Assembly: GCA_027314515.1 (NCBI GenBank)
Contig: DAHVAR010000044.1
Location: forward strand, 1 to 48,428
DNA: 48,428 bases
From: Actinomycetota bacterium
GTDB taxonomy: Bacteria; Actinomycetota; Actinomycetes; Streptosporangiales; Streptosporangiaceae
Reading direction: 5' to 3'
The stretch's first letter is position 1. The number at the start of each line of letters is the position of its first letter. Below, piece after piece: positions 7,292 to 15,004 of this stretch. The position numbers and the translations under genes are program-made. Below the pieces are notes generated by a model, which saw only the letters and a list, made by a program, of their open reading frames with translations, searched no databases and had not been told where the DNA came from.

Positions 7292-9071
7292 ACTCCAGTC
7301 CCGCGAAGTCGCCGGAGTTACGCCACTGCTCGATGTAGCGGAAGTAGGCGGGCGCACCCGCCGAGTAGCCGGCCAGCAGCGAGTGCGGGCTCGGTCCCTG
7401 GCCCTCGTTGTTGTAGTAGCCGGGAGTACAGCCGGCCAGGAACGACGCCATGACCGGGTTCGGGGCCAGCAGCTGCATCCAGGCGGCTTCGGCGTCCTTG
7501 GTCACCTCGACCGTGTCGAAGCCGCGCCGGGTCATGTGCGCGACGACAGCGGCTACGGTCCTGGCCGCGTCGTTCAGGTTGTGCGGGACGTTGGCCACGA
7601 AATTGCCGCCCTGGCCGAGCTGAACCAGGAAGGCGTTCGGGAAGCCGTGCACGTGCACGCCGTGCATGCTCCGCATTCCCGCCGACCAGTGCTCCGACAG
7701 GCGGACCCGGTCCCGGCCGGTGAGATCGAAGCCGTAACGGCGGGTCGGCTCGGTGCCGACCTCGAACCCGGAGGCGTAGATGATGCAGTCGACCGGGTAC
7801 TGTGTGCCAGCCGCGACGACTCCGGCCGGGCTGATCCGCTCCACTCCCCTGCCGTCGGTGTCGATCAGGTGGACCGCCGGCAAGTTGTAAGCGCTGAGGT
7901 ACTCGTCGTGGAAGCAGGGCCGCTTGCACAGTTGCCGGTACCACGCCTTCAGCCGCTGCGCGGTCGCCGGGTCCGCGACGATCGCGTCGACCCTGGCCCG
8001 GATCTCGCTCATCTTCTCGTGGTCGGCGTTCTCGAAGTCGGCGAGCAGGTCGGCGAAGCTCGCCGGGCCTGAGCGCGGCGCCGACAGCCTGCCCCTGATG
8101 CGCTGCGCCAGGTCGGTCCAGCCGTCGTTGACCAAGTCCTGGTCCGGTAGCTCGCCAGCGGACATGTTGGCGACGAAGTTGTCCATCCAGTGCTGCTGCC
8201 AGCCTGGACTGGCGATGCGTGCGAACCACTGAGGATCCAACGGCGCGTTCCCGCGCTCGTCTACCGACGACGGCGTGCGCTGGAACACGAACAGGTCGCG
8301 ACAGGACCTCGCAAGGTGCGGTACGCACTGCACGGCGGTCGCGCCGGTGCCGATGATGGCTACCCGCTTGTCGGCGAGCCGGTCCATCGGCGCCCCGGCC
8401 GGGTCACCGCCGGTATAGCCGTAGTCCCAGCGGCTGGTGTGGAACGAATGCCCGCGGAAGGTGTCGATTCCGGCCAGGCCGGGCAGCTTGGGGACGTGCA
8501 GCGGGCCGGTCCCCATGCCGATGAACTGGGCGGTGAACTCGTCGCCGCGGTCGGTCCGCACGATCCACCTGCGGGCCGTCTCGTCCCACTCCAGGTCCGT
8601 CGCCTGGGTGTGAAAGAGAGCGTCGTCGTGCAGGCCATACTGCTTGCCGATCCGGTCGCAGTGCTCGAGGATCTCCGGCGCATGAGCGTAACGCTCGGCG
8701 GGCATGTGCCCGGTTTCCTCGAGCAACGGCATATAGATCAGCGCGGCCGTGTCGCACTGCGCACCCGGATAGCGGTTCCAATACCAGGTACCGCCGAATC
8801 CGCCGGCCTTTTCCACGATGCGCACCGAGCCGATCCCGGCGTCCTGGAGCCGCGCGGCGGTCAGCAGGCCGGCGAATCCCCCGCCGATGAACGCCACGGT
8901 GACGTGGTCATGTTTAGGCTCGCGCTCGACCCGTTCGATGTAGGGGTCAGCCAGGTAGTGCCTGAACCGGCCAGACAGGGCCAGGTACTGGTCGTTGCCG
9001 TCGGGGCGCAACCGCTTGGCGCGCTCTTGCGCGTATTTGCGGCGCAGCGCCTCGGTCGGTGTCGTCGCCAC
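7275..9071 (-). CDS. flavin-dependent (Baeyer-Villiger type) monooxygenase
   Basis: 598 residues from a GTG at 9071 with GGAGG 8 bases upstream. The FAD Rossmann motif is VAFIGGGFAGLLTAARLQDA (about 58-77), the NADPH motif is VAIIGTGATAVQCVPHLA (about 235-252), and between them lies the Baeyer-Villiger fingerprint FRGHSFHTSRWD (F-x-G-x-x-x-H-x-x-x-W, with Asp instead of the usual Pro/Asp ending). Length and layout match the cyclohexanone/4-hydroxyacetophenone monooxygenase group: conversion of ketones to esters/lactones using NADPH and O2. A C-terminal region with a TPGYYNNEG-like segment is typical of actinobacterial members. The natural substrate is unknown. It is convergent with the broken nitronate monooxygenase gene. 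Confidence 0.9.
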   Translation of the reverse strand: MATTPTEALRRKYAQERAKRLRPDGNDQYLALSGRFRHYLADPYIERVEREPKHDHVTVAFIGGGFAGLLTAARLQDAGIGSVRIVEKAGGFGGTWYWNRYPGAQCDTAALIYMPLLEETGHMPAERYAHAPEILEHCDRIGKQYGLHDDALFHTQATDLEWDETARRWIVRTDRGDEFTAQFIGMGTGPLHVPKLPGLAGIDTFRGHSFHTSRWDYGYTGGDPAGAPMDRLADKRVAIIGTGATAVQCVPHLARSCRDLFVFQRTPSSVDERGNAPLDPQWFARIASPGWQQHWMDNFVANMSAGELPDQDLVNDGWTDLAQRIRGRLSAPRSGPASFADLLADFENADHEKMSEIRARVDAIVADPATAQRLKAWYRQLCKRPCFHDEYLSAYNLPAVHLIDTDGRGVERISPAGVVAAGTQYPVDCIIYASGFEVGTEPTRRYGFDLTGRDRVRLSEHWSAGMRSMHGVHVHGFPNAFLVQLGQGGNFVANVPHNLNDAARTVAAVVAHMTRRGFDTVEVTKDAEAAWMQLLAPNPVMASFLAGCTPGYYNNEGQGPSPHSLLAGYSAGAPAYFRYIEQWRNSGDFAGLEFTGRD

Positions 9072-9112
9072 AGTCAGCGCCTCCAGGTGGTGCGTCCTTC
9101 CTCACAATCCAG

Positions 9113-9763
9113 TCACGCCTCCGGCCGGGCCGTCAAGGTCGGGTGCCGGGCTCGGCCCGTCACCCGTAAGCGGGCGGCCGCTGCGAAAGCCGCGTGAACG
9201 GCCAGCGCCAGCAGGATCAGACCGGTGAGCCGGTTGATCCAGGCCATGGGAATCCGGTTCAGGCTCTTGGCGCCCACGCTCACGGCGATCGCGGCGACCG
9301 CGCAAAGGCCGAGGGTCGCCCCGGCGAATACCAGCACCGGGTCGTACCGCGCGGCCAGGTTAGCCGCTGTCAGCTGGGTGATGTCGCCCCACTCGGCCAT
9401 GAAGATGACAGTGAAGCTGGTCCCGGCGGCGCGCAGGAATGATGGCGGCACGCTGCTCTGGCTGGCGGCATCGGCGTCGCCGGGCCGTGGCGCCCGGAAG
9501 CTGGCGACCCACAGGTATGCCGCTCCGGCGACGAACAGCCCAGCGACCACCGAGTCGACGACTCGCTGCGGAAGCAGGGTGAGCAGCTGGCCGGCCGTGA
9601 CCGCGATCACCATGTGCACGGCGAACGCCGTCGCCACGCCCGCCCAGACCCAGCTCGGCCGGTATCTGGTGGCCAGCACCAGCGAGGCAAACATGGACTT
9701 ATCAGGCAGCTCGGCAAGGAAGACCACCGAAAACGCGATGCCTACCACCGCAAGCTGGGACAT
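9113..9763 (-). CDS. TMEM165/GDT1 (UPF0016) family manganese exporter
   Basis: 216 residues with six predicted membrane helices arranged as two three-helix repeats. Each repeat carries the family hallmark E-x-G/P-D-K/R-S/T: AELPDKSMFASLVLATRY in the first, and MAEWGDITQLTAANLAARY in the second. Bacterial relatives (MneA/Mnx) export Mn2+. Here the role is strongly supported by a yybP-ykoY manganese riboswitch directly upstream. The ATG at 9763 is the first start after the riboswitch. The second motif has Ile where Lys/Arg is usual (GDITQ), as in many bacterial members. Confidence 0.9.
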   Translation of the reverse strand: MSQLAVVGIAFSVVFLAELPDKSMFASLVLATRYRPSWVWAGVATAFAVHMVIAVTAGQLLTLLPQRVVDSVVAGLFVAGAAYLWVASFRAPRPGDADAASQSSVPPSFLRAAGTSFTVIFMAEWGDITQLTAANLAARYDPVLVFAGATLGLCAVAAIAVSVGAKSLNRIPMAWINRLTGLILLALAVHAAFAAAARLRVTGRARHPTLTARPEA

Positions 9764-9805
9764 GAACAGGCGTCCTTAGGCTCGGCCGCCCGAGGATTCC
9801 CGGAT

Positions 9806-9932
9806 GGGGAGCATCTTCGGCCGGATACGACTCGACAGCCGAAGGTCTCGTCCGCCACCTGCGAAGTGGCCTGGCGACCGGGCGCGTCGCGCCGGTATGT
9901 CGGCCTGCCAGCGGAAGGACTACTCCCCTTCG
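9806..9932 (-). ncRNA. yybP-ykoY manganese riboswitch
   Basis: Read on the minus strand, the leader contains the conserved parts in order: GGGGAGTAG (9928-9920), GACATAC in the next internal strand (about 9902-9896), and GAGACCTTCGGC (9849-9838), followed by a partly complementary GCCGAAG (9822-9816). The first and third elements form the metal-binding loops of this riboswitch class, which sense Mn2+ and switch on exporter genes. A -10 box TATAGT lies at 9943-9938, placing the transcript start next to GGGGAG. The coding region of the exporter begins 43 bases after the element. Confidence 0.85.
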
Positions 9933-10012
9933 CACGTACTATATCCGGTCGCCGCCGCGGATGGGTGCTGGCATACTCTCCGGCAGCGTCACTGAGACGA
10001 AAGGAGGCCGCC

Positions 10013-10060
10013 ATGTCTGACTCGCGAACCCAGCGCGCCTCCGCCGGCATCCCTGATTGA
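10013..10060 (+). CDS. 15-codon small ORF with a strong ribosome-binding site
   Basis: ATG 10013 is preceded by AAAGGAGG at a 5-base spacing, the strongest Shine-Dalgarno sequence in the window. It encodes only MSDSRTQRASAGIPD before TGA. It ends 44 bases before the VOC gene. The Ser/Arg-rich peptide has no known family. It could be a leader peptide, a degraded gene start or a genuine microprotein. Confidence 0.4.
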   Translation: MSDSRTQRASAGIPD

Positions 10061-10104
10061 CGCCTGCGCCCGCGTCAGCGCGCCCGTGTGCAAAGGGAAG
10101 TACG

Positions 10105-10506
10105 ATGCTCAGTATTCGCAGCATTACCGTCGACTGCGCCGACCCGTACCGTCAGGCGTTGTTCTGGAGCGACGTCACCGGCTGGCGCGAAGATCCGGAT
10201 GACCCGAACCATCCCGACGATCCGGCGGGCCGGATAGTCGACGGCAACGGGATCAGCCTGCTGTTCATCCCGGTCCCGGCGGGCAAGACAGTCAAGAACC
10301 GGGTGCATCTGGACCTGATGCCGACACAACGCAGCCGGGACGAGGAAGTCGCCAGGCTGCTTGGCATCGGCGCGCTCCTGGTCGAAGATCACCGTCAGGC
10401 GGACGGCTCTGGCTGGGTAGTCCTCGCCGATCCGGAGGGTAACGAGTTCTGCATCGAGCGCAGCGCGCGAGAGCGGAGCGCAGCGGCGGTGGTAGCAGCG
10501 CCGTGA
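10105..10506 (+). CDS. VOC superfamily (glyoxalase-like) protein
   Basis: 133 residues from ATG 10105, with AAAGGGAAG upstream. It opens with the betaalpha strand SIRSITVDCADPYRQALFWS and the segment VTGWREDPDDP, then LLFIPVPAGKTVKNRVHLDLMP with the conserved His-Leu-Asp, and ends with WVVLADPEGNEFCIERS, whose Glu-Phe-Cys is typical of the actinobacterial glyoxalase-like domain (Glyoxalase_6). These proteins bind a metal or hydrophobic ligand in a cleft; some confer drug resistance, but no substrate can be assigned here. It resembles the second VOC protein at 15871. Confidence 0.85.
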   Translation: MLSIRSITVDCADPYRQALFWSDVTGWREDPDDPNHPDDPAGRIVDGNGISLLFIPVPAGKTVKNRVHLDLMPTQRSRDEEVARLLGIGALLVEDHRQADGSGWVVLADPEGNEFCIERSARERSAAAVVAAP

Positions 10507-10605
10507 TATCGACGCCCTGAGGTCGCTGTAGTGACCTGCGCCGCGGCGACGGCCTGGGCATCGCCGCGGCGCCTGGACATCACCGCGGTGCAGTGTCACG
10601 CTACA

Positions 10606-10639
10606 ATCTCAGTTCTGAGAGGCTTATCAGAACTGAGAT
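10606..10639. promoter_or_regulatory. 13-bp perfect inverted repeat, operator for the downstream operon
   Basis: ATCTCAGTTCTGA (10606-10618) and its exact reverse complement TCAGAACTGAGAT (10627-10639) are separated by 8 bases. Each arm itself contains a small palindrome (CTCAG-TT-CTGAG, and TCAG-AA-CTGA), giving two sites with centres 18 bp apart. TACAAT (10602-10607) just upstream is a good -10 and would put the transcript start inside the repeat; TAAGAT (10643-10648) is an alternative. The likely binder is the winged-helix regulator encoded at 10661, giving autoregulation of the operon. Confidence 0.75.
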
Positions 10640-10660
10640 CGATAAGATAGGCTGCTGCTC

Positions 10661-11248
10661 GTGCCCGACTCCGCGGACCTGCTGCTGCACCCGGTGCGCC
10701 TGCGCATCATGCAGGCGTTCCTCGGCGATCGGGCGCTGACAACGTCACAGCTCAGCGCGGAACTGTCCGACGTCCCCCCAGCGAGCCTGTACCGGCACGT
10801 AGCCAAGCTGGTCAGCGCTGGGGTGCTGCAGGTGGTCGCTGAGCGGCGGATCCGCGGCGCAGTGGAGCGGACCTACGTGCTCCGGCTGGCAGCGGCGCGC
10901 GTGGGCGTAGCCGACCTCGACGCCATGAGCACCGAGGACCACCGGCAGATGTTCATGGCCTTCACCGCCGGGTTGCTCGCCGACTTCGACCGCTACCTGC
11001 AGCAGGGCAACGTGGACCTGCTCAGGGACGGGGTGGCGTTCGGGATAGAGGGCCTGTGGCTCGACGACTCCGAGTTCGCCGGCCTGATGCGCGAGTTGTA
11101 CCGGGTGCTGCAGCCGCTGCGGGCCAACGGGCCCACGCGAGGCAGGCGCAGGCGCCTGCTGGCGTCGGTACTGCTGCCCGCCGACAAGCCCGGCCCCGCG
11201 GGCAAGCCCGGCCCCGCGGGCAAGCCCGGCGCGAAGGAGCAACGATGA
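10661..11248 (+). CDS. ArsR-like winged-helix transcriptional regulator
   Basis: 195 residues from GTG 10661. The winged helix fills about residues 5-75: LLLHPVRLRIMQAFLGDRAL, then TSQLSAELSDVPPASLYRHV as the recognition helix, and a wing ending in VERTYVL. No metal-binding cysteines are seen, so a small-molecule or protein signal is more likely than metal. The middle (80-165) is a helical effector/dimer region. The C-terminus is a collagen-like tail of KPGPAG repeats from an 18-bp tandem repeat (11186-11233). It is the first gene of a tight operon; its stop overlaps the next start (ATGA). It probably binds the inverted repeat at 10606-10639. Confidence 0.85.
   Translation: MPDSADLLLHPVRLRIMQAFLGDRALTTSQLSAELSDVPPASLYRHVAKLVSAGVLQVVAERRIRGAVERTYVLRLAAARVGVADLDAMSTEDHRQMFMAFTAGLLADFDRYLQQGNVDLLRDGVAFGIEGLWLDDSEFAGLMRELYRVLQPLRANGPTRGRRRRLLASVLLPADKPGPAGKPGPAGKPGAKEQR
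11186..11233. repeat. 18-bp tandem repeat in the 3' end of the regulator gene
   Basis: Two full copies and a partial third copy of AAGCCCGGCCCCGCGGGC encode KPGPAG-KPGPAG-KPGA. The unit is a multiple of three, so copy-number change only lengthens the tail. Confidence 0.85.
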
Positions 11249-12192
11249 GCGTCAAGACAGAGAGGGGGCTGGCGAGCGGCGAGGACGTCAGCTTCGACAG
11301 CGACGGATGCACCCTCGCCGGGACGTTCCAGCCAGCCCGCACCCCCTTCGCGGCTGCTTTGCTCATCGTCGGTTCCGGCCGGACGGACCGGAATTCCGAC
11401 GTCAGACTGCCGGGCGGCCAGCGGCTGCGCGGCGGGATCACCAGGGCGGTGGCGGACAGGCTGGCCGGAGTGGGCGTTTCGACGCTGCGGTACGACAAGC
11501 GCGGCGTCGGCGCCAGCGGCGGCGACTATCTCACGACCGGAATGCAGCAGCGGCTGGCCGACGCATGTGCAGCGCTCGGCTGGCTGTCCGCCCGCAGCGC
11601 CGGCCTTCCGCTGCTGGCGATCGGGCACAGTGAGGGCACTTTCTGTGCGGCGCAGATGGCCGCAGACGGGAGCGTCGCCGGCGCGGTGCTGCTGTCTGGT
11701 CCGGCCCGGACCGGTGCCGAGATAAATGCCTGGCAGGCCGGGCAGCTGGCAGACAAGCTGCCGTCGGCCACCCGGCTGATCCTCAGGCTCATGCGCACCG
11801 ACGTAGCCAGGAGCCAGCGCAAGAACCAGGAAAGGATCATGGCGTCGTCTGCGGACGTTATCCGGATGCAGGGCGTCCGGGTCAATGCCCGCTGGGTCCG
11901 CGACTTCGTCCGCTACGACCCGGCACCCGCGCTGAGCCGGGTCACGGTACCGGTGCTCGCGATCACCGGCGGCCACGACCTGCAGGTGCCGCCGGCCGAC
12001 ATCGAGGCGATCGGCAAGCTGGCACGAGGCCCCTACGAGGGTCATGTCGTGGGCGACCTCAACCACCTGCTGCGGCCCGATCCGCAAAGCGTAGGCCTGG
12101 GCGGGTACCGGCGAGCGACCCGGCAGCCCGTCAGCGCGGAGGTGCTGGACCTTGTCTCCGCCTGGGTGCAACGGCACTGGGGCCCGGCGTGA
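11245..12192 (+). CDS. alpha/beta hydrolase
   Basis: 315 residues. ATG 11245 overlaps the upstream stop (ATGA), with GAAGGAG before it. The fold is clear: oxyanion region LLIVGSGRTDRNSD, STLRYDKRGVGASGG, nucleophile elbow IGHSEGTFCAA (Ser), acid in ITGGHDLQVPP (Asp), and catalytic His in GDLNHLLRP. The DKRGxGxS segment and a long N-terminal 'SGRTDRNS' stretch match the dienelactone-hydrolase-like/S9-related esterases (acyl peptidase-like YtmA group). The substrate is unknown. It is the second gene of the operon and is translationally coupled on both sides. Confidence 0.85.
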   Translation: MSVKTERGLASGEDVSFDSDGCTLAGTFQPARTPFAAALLIVGSGRTDRNSDVRLPGGQRLRGGITRAVADRLAGVGVSTLRYDKRGVGASGGDYLTTGMQQRLADACAALGWLSARSAGLPLLAIGHSEGTFCAAQMAADGSVAGAVLLSGPARTGAEINAWQAGQLADKLPSATRLILRLMRTDVARSQRKNQERIMASSADVIRMQGVRVNARWVRDFVRYDPAPALSRVTVPVLAITGGHDLQVPPADIEAIGKLARGPYEGHVVGDLNHLLRPDPQSVGLGGYRRATRQPVSAEVLDLVSAWVQRHWGPA

Positions 12193-13499
12193 CCAGCGGG
12201 CTGCGAGCTGGCGCGCTAGCCGCGGGCCTGGTGGCTGGCGCGCCACGGCACCCGCTGCCCGGCGCGCTCCCGGCGCTGATCCCGATCGGGGTCCTGATCC
12301 TCGGTCTCGACGTGTACTGCCTGGTTAATCTCGCCAGGGACAAGTCGGCGCGCAACCTGCCGAAACTGGTCTGGGTTCTGATTATCTTGCTGGTCAGCGC
12401 GCCACTCGGGGCGCTGCTCTACCTGTTCTTCGGTGCGGACCGGACCTCGGGAAAGACAGGCGCGCGGGCCGCGCCGTCGCCGGAAGGACCGCCTGGATTG
12501 GTGCCCATCCGGGCGGAAACGACGTTCGCCCAGCCGGCCGCTGGCACCGCCCGCCACCTAACGGCGGGTCAGGCCCGGCAGCGCGCTGGCCGCCAGCCTC
12601 TGTCCGGCGGCGCGATGGCGGTGACGACGTCCGGCCTGACCCGCGTTTATGACGGAACCGGCCTGTTCGACGTGGCCATCTCGGTGCCGCGGGGCAGTGT
12701 CTACGGGCTTGTCGGCCCGAACGGGGCAGGCAAGACAACGCTGCTGTCGATCCTGGCCGGTACCCGGCGGGCCGACCGCGGCACCGTCGATGTCGCCGTC
12801 GGCCGGCTTCGGGTCGCGGTGTGCCCAGACGTTGCCGAGTTCGACGGCTGGCTCACCGCGCGTGAGACGGTCGAACTGGCCCGGTCGCTGACTGCGTCAC
12901 AGGTCGGCGGGAGCACCCAGGTTGCCGCAGCGCTCGGCATCGCGGGCCTTGCTGATGTCGCCGAGCGGCGCGTCGGCGGGTTCTCGCGCGGCATGGTGCA
13001 ACGTCTCAGCCTTGCCTGCGCGCTGGTGGGCGACCCGGAACTGCTGATCCTGGACGAGCCGGCCGCCACGCTGGACCCAGCCGGCCGCGCCGAGATCCTG
13101 GACCTGGTCGCCGAGATGCGCGGGAGCAGGACCGTGATCTTCTCCAGTCACATCCTCGGCGACGTGCAACGGGTCGCCGATCAGGTCGGGATTCTCCGCG
13201 GCGGCAGGCTGCTGTACCAGGGCACCACGAGCGAGCTGATCGAATCCTACCTGAGCCCGAGCTGGCTGGTCCGGATCGCCGGCGATGCGGAGCCGGTCGC
13301 TGCCGCGATCGAGTCAGCTGGCTGGGCGAGCAAGGTGGAGCTCTCGAGTCCGGACACAATCAGGGTGGACGCCGTGAGCTTTGAGGCAGGCGAGCGCGGC
13401 ATCCCGGCCGCCATCGCCGGCTGCGGTGCCCGGCAGGTCTCCTGCGAGCCAGCCGCCGCGGACCTGGAGTCGGCGTTCCTCGCCCTGACGGCAAGTTAA
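12189..13499 (+). CDS. PLDc_N membrane domain fused to an ABC transporter ATPase
   Basis: 436 residues; GTG 12189 overlaps the upstream stop (GTGA). Residues ~25-80 hold two membrane helices (LIPIGVLILGLDVYCLVNLA, and WVLIILLVSAPLGALLYLFF) in the pattern of the PLDc_N domain found at the N-terminus of cardiolipin synthases. After an ~60-residue linker comes a full ABC ATPase: Walker A GPNGAGKTT, signature GGFSRGMVQRLSLA, Walker B LLILDEPAATLDP, and H-loop SSHI. The C-terminal ~80 residues are an accessory domain as in CcmA-type drug exporters. The partner permease is next. The fusion tethers the ATPase to the membrane, which is unusual for this ABC class. ATG at about 12615 could start a stand-alone ATPase, but no strong RBS is evident there. 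Confidence 0.85.
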   Translation: MTSGLRAGALAAGLVAGAPRHPLPGALPALIPIGVLILGLDVYCLVNLARDKSARNLPKLVWVLIILLVSAPLGALLYLFFGADRTSGKTGARAAPSPEGPPGLVPIRAETTFAQPAAGTARHLTAGQARQRAGRQPLSGGAMAVTTSGLTRVYDGTGLFDVAISVPRGSVYGLVGPNGAGKTTLLSILAGTRRADRGTVDVAVGRLRVAVCPDVAEFDGWLTARETVELARSLTASQVGGSTQVAAALGIAGLADVAERRVGGFSRGMVQRLSLACALVGDPELLILDEPAATLDPAGRAEILDLVAEMRGSRTVIFSSHILGDVQRVADQVGILRGGRLLYQGTTSELIESYLSPSWLVRIAGDAEPVAAAIESAGWASKVELSSPDTIRVDAVSFEAGERGIPAAIAGCGARQVSCEPAAADLESAFLALTAS

Positions 13500-13511
13500 G
13501 GAGTGCGCCGG

Positions 13512-14261
13512 ATGAACGTGTGGCGGCTGGAGTGGCTGCGGCTCTTCCGCACTCCGCGGGCATTCGCTCTCGGCGTGGTCTTCGTCGCGATCGGCCTGGT
13601 CGAGCCGGCCTTCACCAGGTACGCCAGCACGCTGCTGCGGCACGTAGGCCACGGAGCTCAGCTCTCCGTCCCGCCGCCCACCGCAGCCGACGGCCTGGCC
13701 AGCTATGTCACCGAGGCAACTCTCGTCGGGCTGGTCCTGCTGGTGGTGCTGGCCGCCGAGGCCTTCAGCTTCGACGCACGGCCGGGCCTGGCGACCTTCT
13801 TGCGCACCCGGGTCGCCAGCATCTGGCGGCTCGTCACGCCGCGCTTCACCGCCTATGCGGTCACCGGCGCTGTGGCGTACTTGCTCGGCACGCTCGCGGC
13901 GTGGTTCGAGACCACGCAGCTCATCGGCTCACTGCCGGTGGCCGGCGTGCTCGGCGGCATGCTCTGCGGCAGCGTGTACCTCGTCTTCGCCGTCGCGGTC
14001 ACGGCTTTTGCGGCCGGCCTTGGCCGCGGCACGCTCGCCGCGGCAGGCATCGCGTTCATGATCCTGCTCGCGCTGCCGGTCCTCGGCACTCTCAACGCGA
14101 TCGCGGACTGGCTGCCGAGCGCGCTGATCACCGCTCCGGCCGACCTGGCCGACGGCGCGCACCAGCTGCCGCACTTCCTGCCTGCGCTCGGCATCACGGT
14201 AGCTGCCAGCGGCGCCGCGCTCGTGCTGGCGGCGCGGCGGTTGCGCACCAGGGAGATCTGA
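13512..14261 (+). CDS. ABC transporter permease (ABC-2 type)
   Basis: 249 residues; ATG 13512 has AAGGAG 8 bases upstream. There are six predicted membrane helices: about 18-36, 70-90, 115-135, 145-175, 180-200 and 220-240. The N-terminal pattern VWRLEWLRLFRTPRAFAL is typical of ABC-2 permeases, whose first cytoplasmic helix contacts the ATPase. It starts 12 bases after the ATPase gene, so the two make one exporter with unknown cargo. Confidence 0.85.
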   Translation: MNVWRLEWLRLFRTPRAFALGVVFVAIGLVEPAFTRYASTLLRHVGHGAQLSVPPPTAADGLASYVTEATLVGLVLLVVLAAEAFSFDARPGLATFLRTRVASIWRLVTPRFTAYAVTGAVAYLLGTLAAWFETTQLIGSLPVAGVLGGMLCGSVYLVFAVAVTAFAAGLGRGTLAAAGIAFMILLALPVLGTLNAIADWLPSALITAPADLADGAHQLPHFLPALGITVAASGAALVLAARRLRTREI

Positions 14262-14332
14262 CCGGGTCTGCCCCGAGCGCCGAGGGTAACCTGCCAGCGG
14301 CAGGCAGGTCACGACGGACGGGAGATCGCCTG

Positions 14333-15004
14333 GTGTGCGAACCGGAAGCGCTCGACGAGACAGCTGCGCGCGATCAGGCAGTTGGGCGCGATGAGACGAT
14401 AAGCGGCTTCCTGCAGAAGCTAGCCGCGAGGACGCCCGCGCCGGGTGGTGGCGCGGCTGCGGCCCTGCACGCGGCGCAGGCTGCCGCCCTGCTGGCGATG
14501 GTCGCGCGGTACTCCGCCGGTCCCCGGTACGCGGCTGCGGCACAGGTCATCGAGCGCGTCCTGAGCGAGTCGGACCGGCTGCGCACCGAGTGCGCGGGCC
14601 TCATTGCAGCCGACACCGCTGCGTTCGGCTCGGTAGCTGCCGCCTATGGGCTCCCCAAGGACACCCCCGAGCACCAGGCAGCAAAGTCTGCCGCAGTCGC
14701 GGCGGCGCTGGTGACCGCAGCCGGGCCGCCGGCGGCAGTGATCACCGCGGCCGCTCGCCTGCTCGACCTCGCCGAGATGCTGCGGCCGGCCGGCAACCGC
14801 ACGGTGCTCAGCGACGTGGCGGCCGCGGCGGAGGCAATCCGGGCGGCGGCGGCGACCGCCAGGCTCAACGTCGAAGTCAACCTGGCTGGCATCACCGACC
14901 GCGCTGCCCGCGAGCGCTATGGCACGGTCATCGCCGGGGTCGACGCGCTGCTCGCGCGTGCCACCGCAGTCACCGAGGCGGTTCGCGCGGAGCTGCGGCG
15001 GTGA
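14333..15004 (+). CDS. cyclodeaminase/cyclohydrolase (FTCD_C/FchA) family protein
   Basis: 223 residues from GTG 14333, with GGAG 8 bases before it. Family marks are FLQKLAARTPAPGGGAAAAL (the PGGG folate-site loop), GLPKDTPEHQ, and the C-terminal NRTVLSDVAAAAEAIRAA, then LNVEVNLAGITD. The family includes the cyclodeaminase half of FTCD and the stand-alone methenyl-tetrahydrofolate cyclohydrolase FchA. Since a FolD-like gene overlaps its stop by 4 bases, a methenyl-THF cyclohydrolase role is more likely than formimino-THF deamination (inference; no histidine-degradation genes are nearby). Confidence 0.85.
   Translation: MCEPEALDETAARDQAVGRDETISGFLQKLAARTPAPGGGAAAALHAAQAAALLAMVARYSAGPRYAAAAQVIERVLSESDRLRTECAGLIAADTAAFGSVAAAYGLPKDTPEHQAAKSAAVAAALVTAAGPPAAVITAAARLLDLAEMLRPAGNRTVLSDVAAAAEAIRAAAATARLNVEVNLAGITDRAARERYGTVIAGVDALLARATAVTEAVRAELRR

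Noticed and set aside
13520-14332. Long upstream extension of the cyclodeaminase frame across the permease gene
   Set aside because: The permease frame has clear membrane helices; the extension is Arg-rich antiframe sequence, and GTG 14333 has a Shine-Dalgarno site.
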